A stretch of DNA of 64,000 bases, taken from Copromyces sp. CBS 386.78. Its lineage: Eukaryota > Ascomycota > Sordariomycetes > Sordariales > Sordariaceae. Shown here in pieces: positions 11,801-24,349 of this stretch (within the stretch, counting starts at the first letter, position 1; each line of letters opens with the position of its first letter). The DNA lies in NCBI GenBank assembly GCA_030685235.1, contig MU839093.1:124001-188000 (forward strand), given 5' to 3'. The notes beneath the pieces are model-generated. The model worked only from the letters and a program-made list of their open reading frames with translations, searched no databases and was not told the DNA's origin. Both the position numbers and the translations under genes were made by a program.

Positions 11801-13041
11801 GACGATTGTCTACTCGGACCGCATTCGTTCGCTAACAAATAAATTTATAGGACCCTAAAAACAAACACAGCATGGTCAACTTCACCCACAGCTTCTATTT
11901 CCGCGGGCATCTCTGCATTTCCACCGAACTCCTGGATATGAACCTTTACGAGTTCATTAAGTCGAATGCTTTCCGCGGCTTCTCAGTCAAGTTGATTCGG
12001 CGGTTCACCAAACAGATGCTCAGCTCACTACTTCTGTTAAAGCAACACAAGGTTATCCACTGCGATTTGAAGCCAGAAAACATCCTACTCCGACACCCTC
12101 TACATTCGGAGATCAAGGTCATCGATTTCGGTTCCAGCTGTTTCGAAAACGAGAAGGTGTATACTTACATTCAGTCACGCTTTTACCGATCCCCGGAGGT
12201 CATTTTGGGTATGACATATGGCCTACCTATTGACATGTGGTCGCTGGGCTGCATTCTTGCGGAACTCTTCACTGGTGTTCCCATCTTCCCCGGTGAGAAC
12301 GAGCAGGAACAGCTGGCGTGCATCATGGAAGTATTCGGGCCTCCGGAGAAGCACCTCATTGACAAGTCGACACGCAAGAAGCTGTTCTTCGATAGCTCTG
12401 GTAAGCCGCGTCTTACCGTCTCCTCGAAGGGCCGCCGCCGCCGCCCCTCTTCCAAGACCTTGCAGCAGGTTCTCAAATGCGATGATCAACCATTCTTGGA
12501 TTTTATTGCCCGCTGTCTCAGGTGGGATCCTGACAGAAGAATGAAGCCCGAGGAAGCCGTAAGGCATGAGTTCATTACCGGGCAGAAGACTCCGCCCTCA
12601 TCTTCCATGCCAGTGCCACGCCTTGCATCGACGCGGGAGTCATCCCCAACCAAGCGTGTACAGAGTCTGAACGGAGGAGGACCTCGCCCGCTTCCGGAGC
12701 CGCCAGCCGCCGTCACTACCAGAACCTCACTACGGTCAGGAGTCGTCAGCTCCGGTATGCCTGGGGGCCCTCTAAAACCCACTCTTGCTAGTAGTGTTTT
12801 GCCTTCCTCCCGTAAGGTATCTGGCATGACGGGGTCGGGTAGTGGAGCGACTTCTGGCGTGAAAAGAGCAAGCGGAGGTACCACCGGCTCGACAGCTGGC
12901 AGTTTCACCTCCGGAAATGTGAGCTCCAACGGGAGCAGTCTACCGCGCGCGGCGGTCCGTACCACGAGTGTCCGGCAGCAACAGCAACAAGATCTCGCAG
13001 CTGCAGGGGCCACAGCGGCCATGATGAGCCGCAGGGCCTAG
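8814..13041 (+). CDS. pom1: DYRK-family protein kinase, Pom1-like
   Basis: Exons (8814-)11790 and 11851-13041 are joined over a 60-nt phase-0 intron (GTAAGT, GCTAAC, TTATAG). The first in-frame ATG is at 8878 (1367 residues from there), but the open frame continues upstream to a probable acceptor at 8813, so the true start likely lies in an earlier exon. The first ~850 residues are Ser/Pro/Thr-rich and disordered. Then come the DYRK homology box (GYDDERGDY, DHLAYRYE), the glycine loop GKGSFG, catalytic Lys (VAVK, codon 11713), HCDLKPEN (Asp codon 12064), DFG (Asp codon 12124) and the DYRK activation signature YTYIQSRFYRSPEV. The YxY tyrosine is autophosphorylated in this family. The C-terminal tail is low complexity. 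In fission yeast Pom1 forms cortical gradients controlling mitotic size and polarity; filamentous homologues act in cell shape and growth. All catalytic residues are present. Confidence 0.92.
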
Positions 13042-13238
13042 GAGGAACGATGGGCTAGAAGGTGTCGACTGGGTATAGGAAGAGTGATGGGGCCGAACAT
13101 GGCAAACGTTGGGTTGAAGCGGGAACTTTTGGGTGGTTATCAAAAAGTGTTATATGGGTAAGAGAAGGTGACGGGTCACGACGTGAAAACTTTCAAGGGT
13201 TTCGGGTGGGGTTTGCTAAAGTGTCGAACGATACGGTA

Positions 13239-13279
13239 CGAACGAACAAACGAACGGACGAACGAACGAACAGACGAAA
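13239..13279 (+). repeat. Imperfect CGAA tandem repeat
   Basis: Roughly ten imperfect copies of a four-base unit (CGAA/CGGA/CAGA) lie in the probable 3' untranslated region of the kinase gene. Confidence 0.75.
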
Positions 13280-13423
13280 GCGAGCATGGCGTCGAACCTG
13301 ATTTGATTTTTTTTTCAATTTTTATTTTTTTCAATTCTTTTTTGACTTGTCAAACTTTCCCTGTCGAAAAAGGTGCAGTCATTGTTTTTCTTCCGTTTGC
13401 TTCTTTCTTCTCCTGTGTATCGT

Positions 13424-13502
13424 GCATCACCATCATCATCATCATCATCATCATCATTGTCATCATTGTCATCATCGTCATCATCGTCAACATCATCATC
13501 AT
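13424..13502 (+). repeat. CAT microsatellite, imperfect
   Basis: About 26 units of CAT with scattered CGT/TGT interruptions, downstream of the kinase stop codon. Confidence 0.85.
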
Positions 13503-16013
13503 AGTACGGTCGGTGTCTGCATGGGGATAAGAAGTAAAGACGCGTGTGTCAATTCATCTTGTCATAACATTCGCTTTATGTGTGTATAACTTACCTCACC
13601 CTCTCTTCACGGCGTTGTTGCGAATTTTTTTCTTGTCTTGGAGGTGTGGACTCAGAAAGAAGGTATAGAGGTGTCTATAAACTATGGGTTATAAAGGGGG
13701 GTTGTGGGAATTTTATGATGAATGGTGGATATATCGAAGTGGCTCTAGCACCGCGGGAAAATACAGAAAGGACGAGGAACTGGTTAAGTGGTGACGAGGT
13801 CCAGGAGAAGTGATAACCAACCACAAGCCGTCAATCAATCAATCTCTTGTCCTTCCTCAAATTGGCTTCGCATTGTTTCTGTCTGCTCGAGATCCATCTT
13901 GTTGCGTTATTACCTATGTCCTTCTCACGATATCTCACTGTTCGTTGCTGATACAGACATATACACGATCGCCGTCGTCGTCATGACCATGTCGATCCAC
14001 CTCATCACGACAAACCTTGATGACTATCTCTTCAACGAGCCCTGGGCAATTCTTCAAGAAAATTCGAACTCAGTCATTCTCCCTCGAAGAGAGGGACATG
14101 TTCCGGGTACTAATCCAGCCAGCAACCCTGAGGCGTTCTGCTGGAGCGAAGTGGCTTCGCAGCCGAGGTAGGCCCGTCTCAGCCACATGTGTTCCGGATG
14201 TCTGTTGAAGAAACTCCCGTAGAAAAAAAACCACAGCAAGCCACGCAGAAACGGTGGACATCATGACGCATTTCTGTCAGTTGGTGGTGGTGGCGTGGGT
14301 GGCACGGCTGGCTGCCACACTCACTCACTCTACGGCGTAGAGTAAAGTAAGTAGGAGCTTGAAGTACATACTTTCAGTGACAATACTTGTACTGGACATC
14401 TATCTGTACACGACAGACGCCACAGGGCCACAGACTAGGTAGGTACGTAGGGTGGAATGGAGTGGGAAAGAGGAAGGGCACATGGCAGGGAACTCAAAGT
14501 TCAATGAGTAAGAAGGTTAACTGAAGGGGAAATGTTGTCCTTCGGTTGCCTTGGGGCATTGTAGGCCTTATTCCATAAGGGCGCAGAAAGTATTACCTAC
14601 CGACTTCTTGAAGCGGATCGGCCCGTTTGCCCTGCCTGGAATAAACGCCGCTCATCTTCTGAGTGAGGAAAATCTGCTTCTCGTCTCGTGGTGCGACTGT
14701 AGGTACTGTGGGGGATGGAGTGGACAGGCATGGAAAGAGTGTGTGATAGTTGATAAGCTGAGATGGATTGATGGCCACTGCTATGTCAAGTAGCAGGACC
14801 AAGGTAAGTCTGATCGCTTTTCCTATCTACTTCATCTCTCCAAGATCCGCATATATCATCATCATCCGGTATCTCGGATAATCTTGACCTGATGGTAGCA
14901 ACTAGCAAGTAGTATTGCCCATTAGAACCTCTGTGTAACTTGACGATAAACTATGATCTCCTCCAGGTATTTTGTTTCTATTTTGTCTCCTTTTTGTTTC
15001 GTACAATGCCACCAAGACAAGCAAAAATAATTTTCTCCTCGGAATGACTTAATCATCATCGTATTCCGCAAATAACCACGTTTTCATAATGATGCCTAGG
15101 CCCAGCTAGGTCTAGAACTAGACGGCCCAAAAAAGAAAAAGAAAAAAAGCCGTGTGAGATAATAATAACTTGTCCGCCTACACCTGGGTCCTATGTTGAC
15201 CTACTACTGAAACTTTCTCGTAAAACATTGTGGGTTTAACTGGGTGTAGTTCATTCACAGCAGGCAACGGTTTTCGGGAAGAAACCCCAGAACCTCACAG
15301 CGCTCCTGCGCACAACCAAAGAGAATTTAGGGGCCGGGGCGGGCGGGAGTTGGGGGCGGGCGCTCGAACCAAATTCCGAGTCTTGGGGAGTGAGTAATAA
15401 CCGAGGCTTTTCAAGGCAGCAAAGTTGAAGTTGGGCGTTCAGTGTATGAGAGTTGGTGAGTGATGTCTGCGCGGTATGATATTGCCATGACTTGATAGGA
15501 TGTTTTATGTATAAGCCCGAGTAGTATGTGGTCCTAGCTAAGGTCTTGCGAATTAACGTTACTGTTAGTTAATTGATATGATTACTTAAGGTTACGGTAG
15601 AGGTGGTTTAGTAGGTTTTAGGAAACCTAGTGTTGAGTGCCAAGTGTATGGGAGGCCGTTCGCAATATAGGAACTTGATGACGCAGTTATGTCAAGATAC
15701 TGTCCGGGTTCGTGTCAATCGCGGGCCGCACTGCCTGTCTTAATTGTTCCCGACGGTGTCAGGGGCTGGTGAATGACTTCTATCAATAAACCAAAAGGAA
15801 GGATACAGAGGGGGATGAGAAGAGATTGATGGCCTGACGACCAGAACGTTCAGCTTCAGGCACCGTCATCCACGGACGGCCGCCGCGTATACCGGGTGAC
15901 TGTCCGGCGGCAGTGGTGGTGATGGTAACTATGACATGATTCTCCACCCAGAGCATCGGGAGGGTGTTGTATGATTCAACAATTGTGTCTCAAAGAAAGA
16001 AAGAAAGAAATAC

Positions 16014-16246
16014 TATGAGATGGATTACGAAAGATAGAATGATGATGATGATTGAGAGATCCAGCTAATTGAAGCTGGAGAGGATCGCTAGCTATATAGA
16101 GTTGGCGATACAAAGAGGAGGAAGGTCTATAAAGGAGGGGATTTTAAGTACTACTAAATCCGCTATCAAAAAGGGTTATAGGGCAAAGGCCTTGCAATTT
16201 AAAGGACTAGCAGTCTATATAGCAAACGGCCTAAAATTTTCTCACA
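16014..16246 (-). repeat. Left LTR (3' LTR of the minus-strand copia element)
   Basis: 233 bp aligning without gaps to 21695-21927. The LTR ends are short inverted repeats (TATGAGA here, TCTCACA at the other end). Differences between the two LTRs are mostly C/T or G/A. Confidence 0.9.
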
Positions 16247-17163
16247 CACCCCTATAGACCTAATAAAAATAATCTATATACATATAAACTATTACGACTC
16301 CTTTTTTTTAGTATTTAGCTAAGGGATATTTCTTTTCGTGAGCCCTAGCATTTTTACAAATTTTCCGTATTTATCCGCCTTCAGGGGTTTCGTCAAATTA
16401 TCGGCTACTATATTAATACCAAGGATGTGAATAACTTCAAACCTTCTTTATTCTATCTATTCTATAACCTATTTTAACCATATATTAATACAATAGTTCC
16501 TTCTAAGGGTTTTAAGAGCCGTAGCTCTTATATTAGTACTATCTATAAAGAAGATCCGTTATAGTTGTACTATACCTAACTCCTCTAATATCTTACTTAC
16601 TTAATCGGCTAATCTAATTACTAGGACTAGGTTAGTAAACTCTACTTCTATCGTACTTAAGGTAACGAAGGCCTATTTCTTTAATTTCTAAAATATTAGA
16701 CTAGTCGTAACGAAAATAATATAGCTAGTTATACTATACTTTATTACAATATTATCTACGTATAAAGCATCTATATATATTCTAAAGTTGAAGTTTAATT
16801 ATTATAAAAACGAGAGGCCTCCTAATAGTAGTCCCAAATTTAGGTTATTTACTAGATATTTAAAGAGATAGCGTATTACATAGTTATAACAATCTATTAA
16901 TTTAACGTTACCTTTATAAAATTTATTGACTATAAATATAATATCTAAGCGTAAGCTTATAGATACGTAATTAAGGGAACTAATCTTCTTAATATAAGGT
17001 TTTTAAATCTTTAATATTTCGATAATTAAATTCGTACCCCTATAGATCTTATAATTTAGTAGCTATAAAATATTAGCGCTTTTTAAATTATTATATTCAA
17101 ATTTCCTAATAATTGCTTATATATATTGTTATTATAATATAAAAATTATATATTCTTATCTAT

Positions 17164-17314
17164 TACGAATGATATCATAACCTAGAAAGGTTCTAATATC
17201 GCCTATCGACTTTAGCTTAAATTTGGATTTCAATTAATTGACGATATCTTTAATATCCTTATTCTTTTGTATTATAATAAGAAGATTATTAATATATAGT
17301 ATTATTAGTATTCC
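17164..17314 (-). pseudogene. Reverse transcriptase remnant (copia type)
   Basis: The minus-strand frame reads GILIILYINNLLII, then QKNKDIKDIVN, a stop, LKSKFKLKSIGDI and RTFLGYDII. The expected catalytic YVDD box of copia reverse transcriptase appears as YINN: GTx to ATx and GAC to AAC changes that destroy both metal-binding aspartates. The in-frame TAA sits where a Gln codon is expected. The following F-L-G pattern is the normal copia continuation. Confidence 0.78.
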
Positions 17315-20300
17315 TTTAGCCTTATTGATAAAAAAACAAGCATCTATACCTAGTACTAAGAAACCTAATTCTAACAAAATAGGATTTAAAGTATTAAACT
17401 AATATAGAGGGCTCTATCTTAACCTATATAAAGCTTTGCGTAATAAGTATACCTTTTAGGAATTTTCTATCAAACTTATCGGTTATTTAACATAATATTT
17501 TTTCCTTTTTAGAATAAGGGTATTGAAAAATACTATATTGAAATTAAATTATTAATAATCGAGATTATGAACGGCTATATAAATTAGAAAGATTCGAAGG
17601 CTCGTACTATTAGCTATTATAACGTATACATCTTCGATATTCTATAAATCTTCCTATTCCTTATTACTATATACTACCTATTGTACCCTAGCCTCGTATT
17701 ATTAAATAAAAAAGTTAAATTTTTTATTATATACCTATTTTCTAAGTAGGATATTTATATCGGGGGTTTTCTATACCAAATTCTATACCTCTTAATCTTT
17801 CAATACTTTTACCTACTTTTCCATAGTTAGAAACTAATATATATTGAAGTTTAATAGTTTTTTAGCTTGTCTATAGTTCTTAAAGATAACCTATTCAATA
17901 TTATAGCTATTAATTTCCTTTAATACCTTCATAGCTATAAGGCACTATACAAGCAATAGCCTTATTAAGCGATTAAGTTCCATCGTTCTATAGTATATTA
18001 AAAATTTACCTAATTCATTAGTTATCCGTTCGTTACTATATTTATATCCTTCTAATTTCTTAGCCTTAATTCTCTTTAGTCGACTTTCTCGTACTTTTAA
18101 GGAAATAAAATTATTCTTTATAGTTTTAGCCGCGGGCTTTAAAGAGGGTTAATTATTTAAAAGAAGTATTAAGGGAGTAAAGGGTATTTATATAGGTATA
18201 GGAATAGCGGAGTTAAATAGAAATAGTACTAGAGATCCTTATTGAATTATAAGGGGAATTAGAAATCCCTATTAAACTATAGAAGGAGTTGGGGATACTA
18301 AGGGTACTAGTGCTGGAGAAATCACCAACACTAGTACTAGAGGTATCGCTAGCACTAGTACTAGTAATAGAGGTATTTACTAAAGTTCTATAAGGGTTTA
18401 AAGAGGTTTAAAGGTAAATAAAAATATAAACCTCTTGAATAGGTTCGGCATTCTAATATTACTACGTAGGGTAAATACTATTACGTTATTTACAATCGCG
18501 TTTTTTAAAGATTTCGAAGATTTACTAAATTTATTAAAATTGCTTAGGGATTTATTAAGTAGACTATCTTTTAGTAGGATAGGATTTTCCTTATTTAAAT
18601 TATTAAAATTTATTATTTATTCTTATTCTTCTTCGATAGAAAATAATATTTAGTCCTATTAACTCTAGAAATTTTGAATTAAGGGTATTAACGACGGTAC
18701 TAATATCGGTAATAAGCTAGGGTAATAATACGGTATTTCGAAAACCGTAGGGGGGGGTTTAGATTAAAATTATTATTTAATTTCTACCTATTATAATACT
18801 ATTAATTATTACGTCGTACCCGTTACCCTAATTATTACTTCTTTCTCCTATTCCGCTACGTCTTCTATTTCTTAAACGTTATAATTTTCGAAGACTATTA
18901 TATATTAAAGTTTATCCTTTCTTTCTTTATTATTATTTTCGTTATCCTTCTCTACGAATTTGACTACGTTCGTTCAAATTATTTTATAAAATTCTAGATC
19001 GTATAACTAATAAATTCGGCCGTATTCGTTACCGTAGTTGAAAAAGTGAATTTTGTATACTCGTAGTATAAATTTATCACCTTACTCGCGTTTTTAAAGT
19101 TTAATATAGTAATAAATAGTATACTAGTACTTTTGTAAGTATTTAAAGTAGGATTTCCTCTAGTCTATAGGATTATTAGCGTAAATATAAAGTAGTTTAT
19201 AGGGATTCATTTTATCTGGATTTACTTTAGTTAATAATAGATTTATAATTCTAACGGCTATATCTATTACGAATAACTATAGAATTATAGGAATTTTATT
19301 CTCTTGGATAACGGTTCTAATCTTCGTTATAATTAACCTTCTAATTAATTTAGCTAAGCCATTTATTTAAAGTATATAGGGTATTATTTTCCAAATTTCA
19401 ATACCTTCTTACTTTACCTATTTATTAAGTTTACTATTCTTGAATTCTATTATCGCCATTCCGAATTCTAGACTACTATTAAAACTGATAATATAGGCTT
19501 TCAAACCGGTTTATAATTCTACGAATCTCTTCTATTCGGTTAATACCCTAAAGGTATTACCTTTATTAATTACGAAGTATACTTATTTATAAATTATAGT
19601 TATATAAATAAAGTGTACGACGTATTTAATATTTATATAGCCAAGTTAATTATAGTTGGTAACGTCCACCCGTACGTATTATAGTACTTTGGTTATTGTA
19701 GTACTATAGACTACTTTGGGTATTTTATTTATTATCTTCGAAATATTATATACTTTATAATTATCCTCCTCCTATTTAGATATAGGGATCCTTACTTTTT
19801 GGTAGGCTTCGATAACCTATTATTTACTAATATATATTAAACGTTTGTATATTATTTTATATATTATTAAAGCTATTAGGGCTTTGGGGAGTTTTCGACT
19901 CTAATCGAAGTTGTTGGGAGGTATAGTAGGTAGGGTAGGGACATTACTAGCCTAACTATATTATATAGTATATTTTCCGTACGAAATCTGGTTGCTTTTT
20001 ATTATCTACTCTATACTATTATTAAGAAGGCTAGCGGTTGTAATGAGATTAATTAGAACGTTAGGGCAAAATTGCACGTCCTTAATTATTACCTTTATTA
20101 TATTATAATATATTGTTAGTATCGTTAATTCTATTATACCTTTATAGTACGAATATATAGAATTACCGTTACTTACTACGTGCTTAGGTAGTTCGGTTAA
20201 TAGTTGTATATTTATAAACTATTTGAAATGGTTGAATATGCTAGTAGCACATCTAGAATTATAGAGAATTTTATTACGTATATTATCGTTATTAATATTG

Positions 20301-21682
20301 AATAGAGATACTTTGAGAGCCTATTGGATTTTAGTATTAGAATTTACTACGGGCTCTACCAAAAATCCTAATTATCAGAATTAGAATTATTACAATTTAA
20401 TACTATAAAATTGTTAACGTTACTATATAGAAGGGAATTCTTTAAAGAGGGATAGGTAAGGCTATTATTCGTATTAGTAATAGCCGTAACTATACTAGAC
20501 TTTACTTCTATTAATTCTTTCTTCTTTTTCTAATTATCTAATACCTTCTTTAGGTTATATATTTAGTAATTTAGGGTCTTAGGGTTTTTATAATAGCTAC
20601 AATCGAAATATTTATAACCTTTCGTAATATTTTTACTATACGTAGAATATTTCTTTATTTCTCTCTTCTTCTTATCCTTATTATCCTTATTACCTTTATC
20701 GTTACTATTATTATTGGTATTATTAGTAGAGGCATTATTAACTTATATAGAGACGTTGAAGGTTAGATTATATTTCTCGCTATTATTAATAGTACTAAGC
20801 TTTCCTAGGAAGACCGATAGAACCAATTTCCTTATTTCTATATCCATAGCCTAGAAGCGGGCCTCAATAGGGTACTAAGTTCTAACCATATTAAACAAGA
20901 TAACTATCTCAAAATCGTTATCGATATTAAAATTGGCTTCGGTTATACGTTTACAATAAACGTTATACCGTTATAGGAACGACACTATAGTATCGAATAA
21001 CTATCTTTTTAAAGATAAGTATTCTTAAAATATATTTACTCTAGCTTTATTTATAACTTTCGCGATAGCCTTCTAAACTAGTTAGTAATAATAGTTGGGA
21101 TTTCTATTTCGTAGGTTCCATCCGTTAATTTGGAGGGTTATTCTAATATTCTCTACTTTTAGAATACTATAAATAGCGGTAATTATTCTAGTTCTATTAG
21201 CTCGCTATACTTCGTATTCCTTTAAATCTTTATCTTTCAACTCTAATTTATCTTTAGGATTAAAAACGTAATCTATAAGGTTAGTATAGTCTAGTACGAC
21301 TTAAAGAGCTAATTCTTAGTCGCTTAAATTCTTTTTACCTTTAAATTAAATAAGGGTTGCTATATCGGCTAGGTTATTACTATTAAAAATTATAATTAAT
21401 AGAGTAAATAACTATATTTTATTGGGGGAGGATTAATCGTAATTATCGTTTTAATAAATAATCTTTATAGATGCCGGTAAATCGTCGATTTAAGGTTATT
21501 AGGGCGTAAATTGCGTCGTTAATTTAGAGGGGTTGTTAAGGCGTAAATTGCTTTACTAATTTTGAAAGGCTGTGTTAGGGCGTAGATCGCGTCGCTAACT
21601 TGATGGGTTGTTAGGGCGTAGATTGCGTCGTTGACTTTGTTGGTTTCTGTTAGGAGGTCGCGTTGGTTAGCTTTGCGATAGA

Positions 21683-21693
21683 GGGCTTATAAC
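21683..21693 (-). other. Primer binding site for half-tRNA iMet
   Basis: One base inside the 5' LTR the minus strand reads GTTATAAGCCC. Copia- and Ty5-type elements prime from the anticodon stem-loop of initiator tRNA(Met), whose complement is GTTATGAGCCC. The single difference is a G-to-A change, as expected from RIP. Confidence 0.7.
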
Positions 21694-21694
21694 T

Positions 21695-21927
21695 TATAAA
21701 ATAGATTACGAAAGATAGAATAATGATAATGATTGAGAGATTTAGTTAATTGAAGTTGGAGAGGATCGCCAGCTATATAGAGCTGGCGATATAAAGAGGA
21801 GGAAGGTTTGCAAAGGAGGGGATTTTGGGTGCTGCTAGATCCGCTGTTAAAGAGGGTTGCAGGGCAAAGGCCCTGTAGCTTAAAGGACTAGCGGTCTGTG
21901 CAGCAAACGGCCCAGAATCTTCTCACA
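21695..21927 (-). repeat. Right LTR (5' LTR of the minus-strand copia element)
   Basis: 233 bp partner of 16014-16246. Its outer half (about 21790-21927) keeps a normal GC content, while its inner end is mutated more. Confidence 0.9.
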
Positions 21928-21932
21928 AATAC

Positions 21933-22734
21933 TGTCAGGGTTGGAGTAGGTGCCCGTCGTCCATCCCGTTGGAGGTTCGCAGGTAAAATGGGTCTCTCCG
22001 CCCCATGTGGGGCTCCACCTTCCGGTTCGGCCTCCCGGAGGATCACATGTTGTTTCCGCTTCTGCCTGGAGGAGGCCGGATGGGGGCCGGAGCAGGACCG
22101 GGGTTAAGTTGAGTGTTTTGTCTTTGTCTGTGTCGGGTGCCAAGCGCAGTGCCCCACCGTTCGTCGCTCAGTGGAGATAGCGGACAAGGAATAGGATCCC
22201 GCCCTTTCGATGTCAACGGTCAGTGTGGTCGGCCGACCGTTCACTTTCTGATGTCAACACTCGACAGTGAACGGTCAACGGCATCTCCGTCCTGACCCGG
22301 ATCCTCCTCCAAGGTATCAAATATCGATTCGACAGTTATTCGTCCCGAACCCGGAACTAGGGGCTGTGGCAGGTAAGATGTGGGAGCAAGTGAGGTCGAA
22401 ACCGTGATCCGTTAGATATCTCGACAACTGAGTGGTGGCATCTCGTCAGCCGTTTTGAGGCGGTGCTTGGACGGCATGTGGTTTTCCCTGTATTTTCACT
22501 GGTTCTAAATTCTCACGGTCTGTCAGTCACCGGTCACCTGCGGACACTTTTGGGGCCTTTTGACGTCTTGAAGTGGTGGAAGAAAACGGAGGGCTGGGCG
22601 GGAATCAAAGCGATTGGTTGTCTAGCGAGACATTGTTTGCAAATCCCCACTTGTACATCGTGGGTTCTTGGCGTCATGGTGGTTGGGGGAAACAGAAGCC
22701 ATCTTTTGCTGCTGTTTTTCAAGTTGTCTCCCCC
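21933..22734. other. Sequence between copia element and next repeat, no supported gene
   Basis: GC-rich 800-bp stretch with short open frames in several phases and no motif I recognise. Its composition contrasts sharply with the RIP-affected element immediately to its left. Confidence 0.35.
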
Positions 22735-22749
22735 GGGGGGGGGGGGGGG
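22735..22749 (+). repeat. G15 homopolymer
   Basis: Fifteen consecutive G at the left border of the AACCGTTG element. The right border of that element also abuts a G run (23665-23670). Confidence 0.9.
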
Positions 22750-23665
22750 CATTAACGGAATATCAGGGGGGTTTTCAACAGTTGGTTATATATAACGCAT
22801 GCCCAGTTAACGATCCCTATATATACACAACCGTTGATAAAAAAACAACCGTTGAAAATATCTAACCGTTGTAACCCAGCAAAACTCTAGTGCAGACGGG
22901 AGGACGGGAGCTAGCGCATCAGGGGTGGATTCTGGGTCAACTCCTTCCTTCTTTCTACTCTACTCTATTCTACTCTACTCCTTCCTTTTTACTCTACTCT
23001 ACTCTACTCCTTCCTCTTTCTTTGCACTCGTCCCTCAAACCTTCGCCGCCCACCCAACCCAACTCCAAAACCACCAACTCCAACACTGGGCACCCAACCA
23101 ATGCACGAAGTCCACCACTACCACCACCACCTTATATCGGGGCCGTCGTTGTCGCTGTCGCTGTCGTTGTCTCTGGAGCAATTAATTAGCGATGAAAATA
23201 ATGATAGGAAATCAAGTAATTGAATTCGTTTTGCATCCATCATCGCTATCGTTATCGCTGTCGTTGTCGCTGTCGTTATCGTTGTCGTTGTCGCTGTCTG
23301 TAGTGATGATGGTTGTAAGAGGAAGAAGTTGGGAGATTTGGACGTCGGGGGACTTCGGCTTTTTCACTTTCTCAACCTCCTTCTCTCTCCTTTTCTCTCT
23401 TTCTCTCTCCTTCTCTCTCCTTCTCTTTCTTCCTCCCCCACCTTCCTTTTCTCATTCATCGTACCTTCCTAAAATGGAAGATTTTCGTCATTTCTCAGGG
23501 TCTTGCAGCGGGCCGAGAGTTTAGCGTTTTATCCCGGCCTAACGGTTAGGAATTTTCAACGGTTAAGATATTTCAACGGTTGGGAGCGTTTGGCCACGGT
23601 TAGGAGCGTTGTGCAACGATTGATATATATTAACCGTTAAAAGCTCCCCTAGATTCCCGGTAATG
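22750..23665. mobile_element. Non-autonomous DNA element with long inverted ends and AACCGTTG repeats
   Basis: The left end (about 22750-22880) and the reverse complement of the right end (about 23535-23665) align: both begin CATTA(A/C)CGG, then share AGGGG, TTTTxAAC and TATATATA segments, and both carry three or more copies of AACCGTTG, including AACCGTTGAAA near TATCT. The middle contains TCTAC/CTCTC and GTCGTTGTCGCT simple repeats and no transposase. Flanks are G runs on both sides, so the target duplication (GGGGG) is not informative. Superfamily is unknown. Confidence 0.62.
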
Positions 23666-23670
23666 GGGGG

Positions 23671-24341
23671 AACGGTTCGTTAGCTCTCACCTTGTTGAAC
23701 AAGCTTTTTTCTGAAACATTTACCAAAGGTGAGAAACTCACACTAGCCATGCATCATCGTCTGTGACATCCTTGATGCACGTCACAAGGCTGAAAAGAGG
23801 GAGGTTTGCCTCAGGCTTGGCGTGTTACATGGTGATATCTTCACCTTGTAGGGCAAGAGAAAGGGAACGGGAAGTTGATCACGGACTTATGGATGAATTG
23901 GGAATTGAATGTCATCAATCCCCTCTCTTAACATTCGTAAATGCAGGACAATACTCGTATTGTCGGATGATGGCCCTGATATTGATTGACCGAGCAGTGT
24001 ATGTATGACCGTAGGGCTGGTGATATGCAGGAACATGACTGATTTCCTGCGAGGTGAATCGCTGCTGCGGCTTGTGCCGTGCATTCTGCAGCCGTTCATG
24101 TAATTGTCAGAGATGGACCGCCTGATGGTCCAGGCACGACACCGGGTCACCGGTTTCTATTCCAAACCGACCGAGATGCCTCACATATGAGTGTCTTGGG
24201 GTCACGAGTTGTTGTAGGCATCACTTTCGGAAGCCACCGGGATCGACTCGGTGTGGAATCCGGGCAACGACAACATTTATGACCTATAGGCAGTCGGTGA
24301 GACGGTGACCAACGGCGGGCAGCTCCGTTACGGTCGGAATG
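23671..24341. other. Spacer between two non-autonomous elements
   Basis: 670 bp of mixed sequence with no supported gene or repeat. Confidence 0.35.
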
Positions 24342-24349
24342 ATGAAAAT

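Larger units (their letters stand above)
13042..16008. other. Intergenic between pom1-like gene and copia element
   Basis: The first 500 bases are probable 3' untranslated sequence of the kinase with two simple repeats (listed separately). The rest contains T/A-rich and G-rich tracts (for example 15330-15365) and short reading frames without coding character. No gene is supported. Confidence 0.45.
16014..21927 (-). mobile_element. Complete Ty1/copia LTR retrotransposon, inactivated by RIP
   Basis: 5914 bp with 233-bp LTRs at both ends, flanked by the 5-bp target duplication AATAC (16009-16013 and 21928-21932). The element reads on the minus strand, so its 5' LTR is the right-hand one. A primer site matching the anticodon region of initiator tRNA(Met) adjoins that LTR, and a purine tract (AGGGGTG) adjoins the left LTR. 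Degraded reverse transcriptase is seen at about 17164-17314 and a terminal VADNLTKPLK motif at about 16350-16430, so RT-RNaseH lies last as in copia elements. A degenerate cysteine-rich stretch near 20590-20650 may be the Gag zinc knuckle. The interior is saturated with TpA and stops, so it is not autonomous. Confidence 0.9.
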
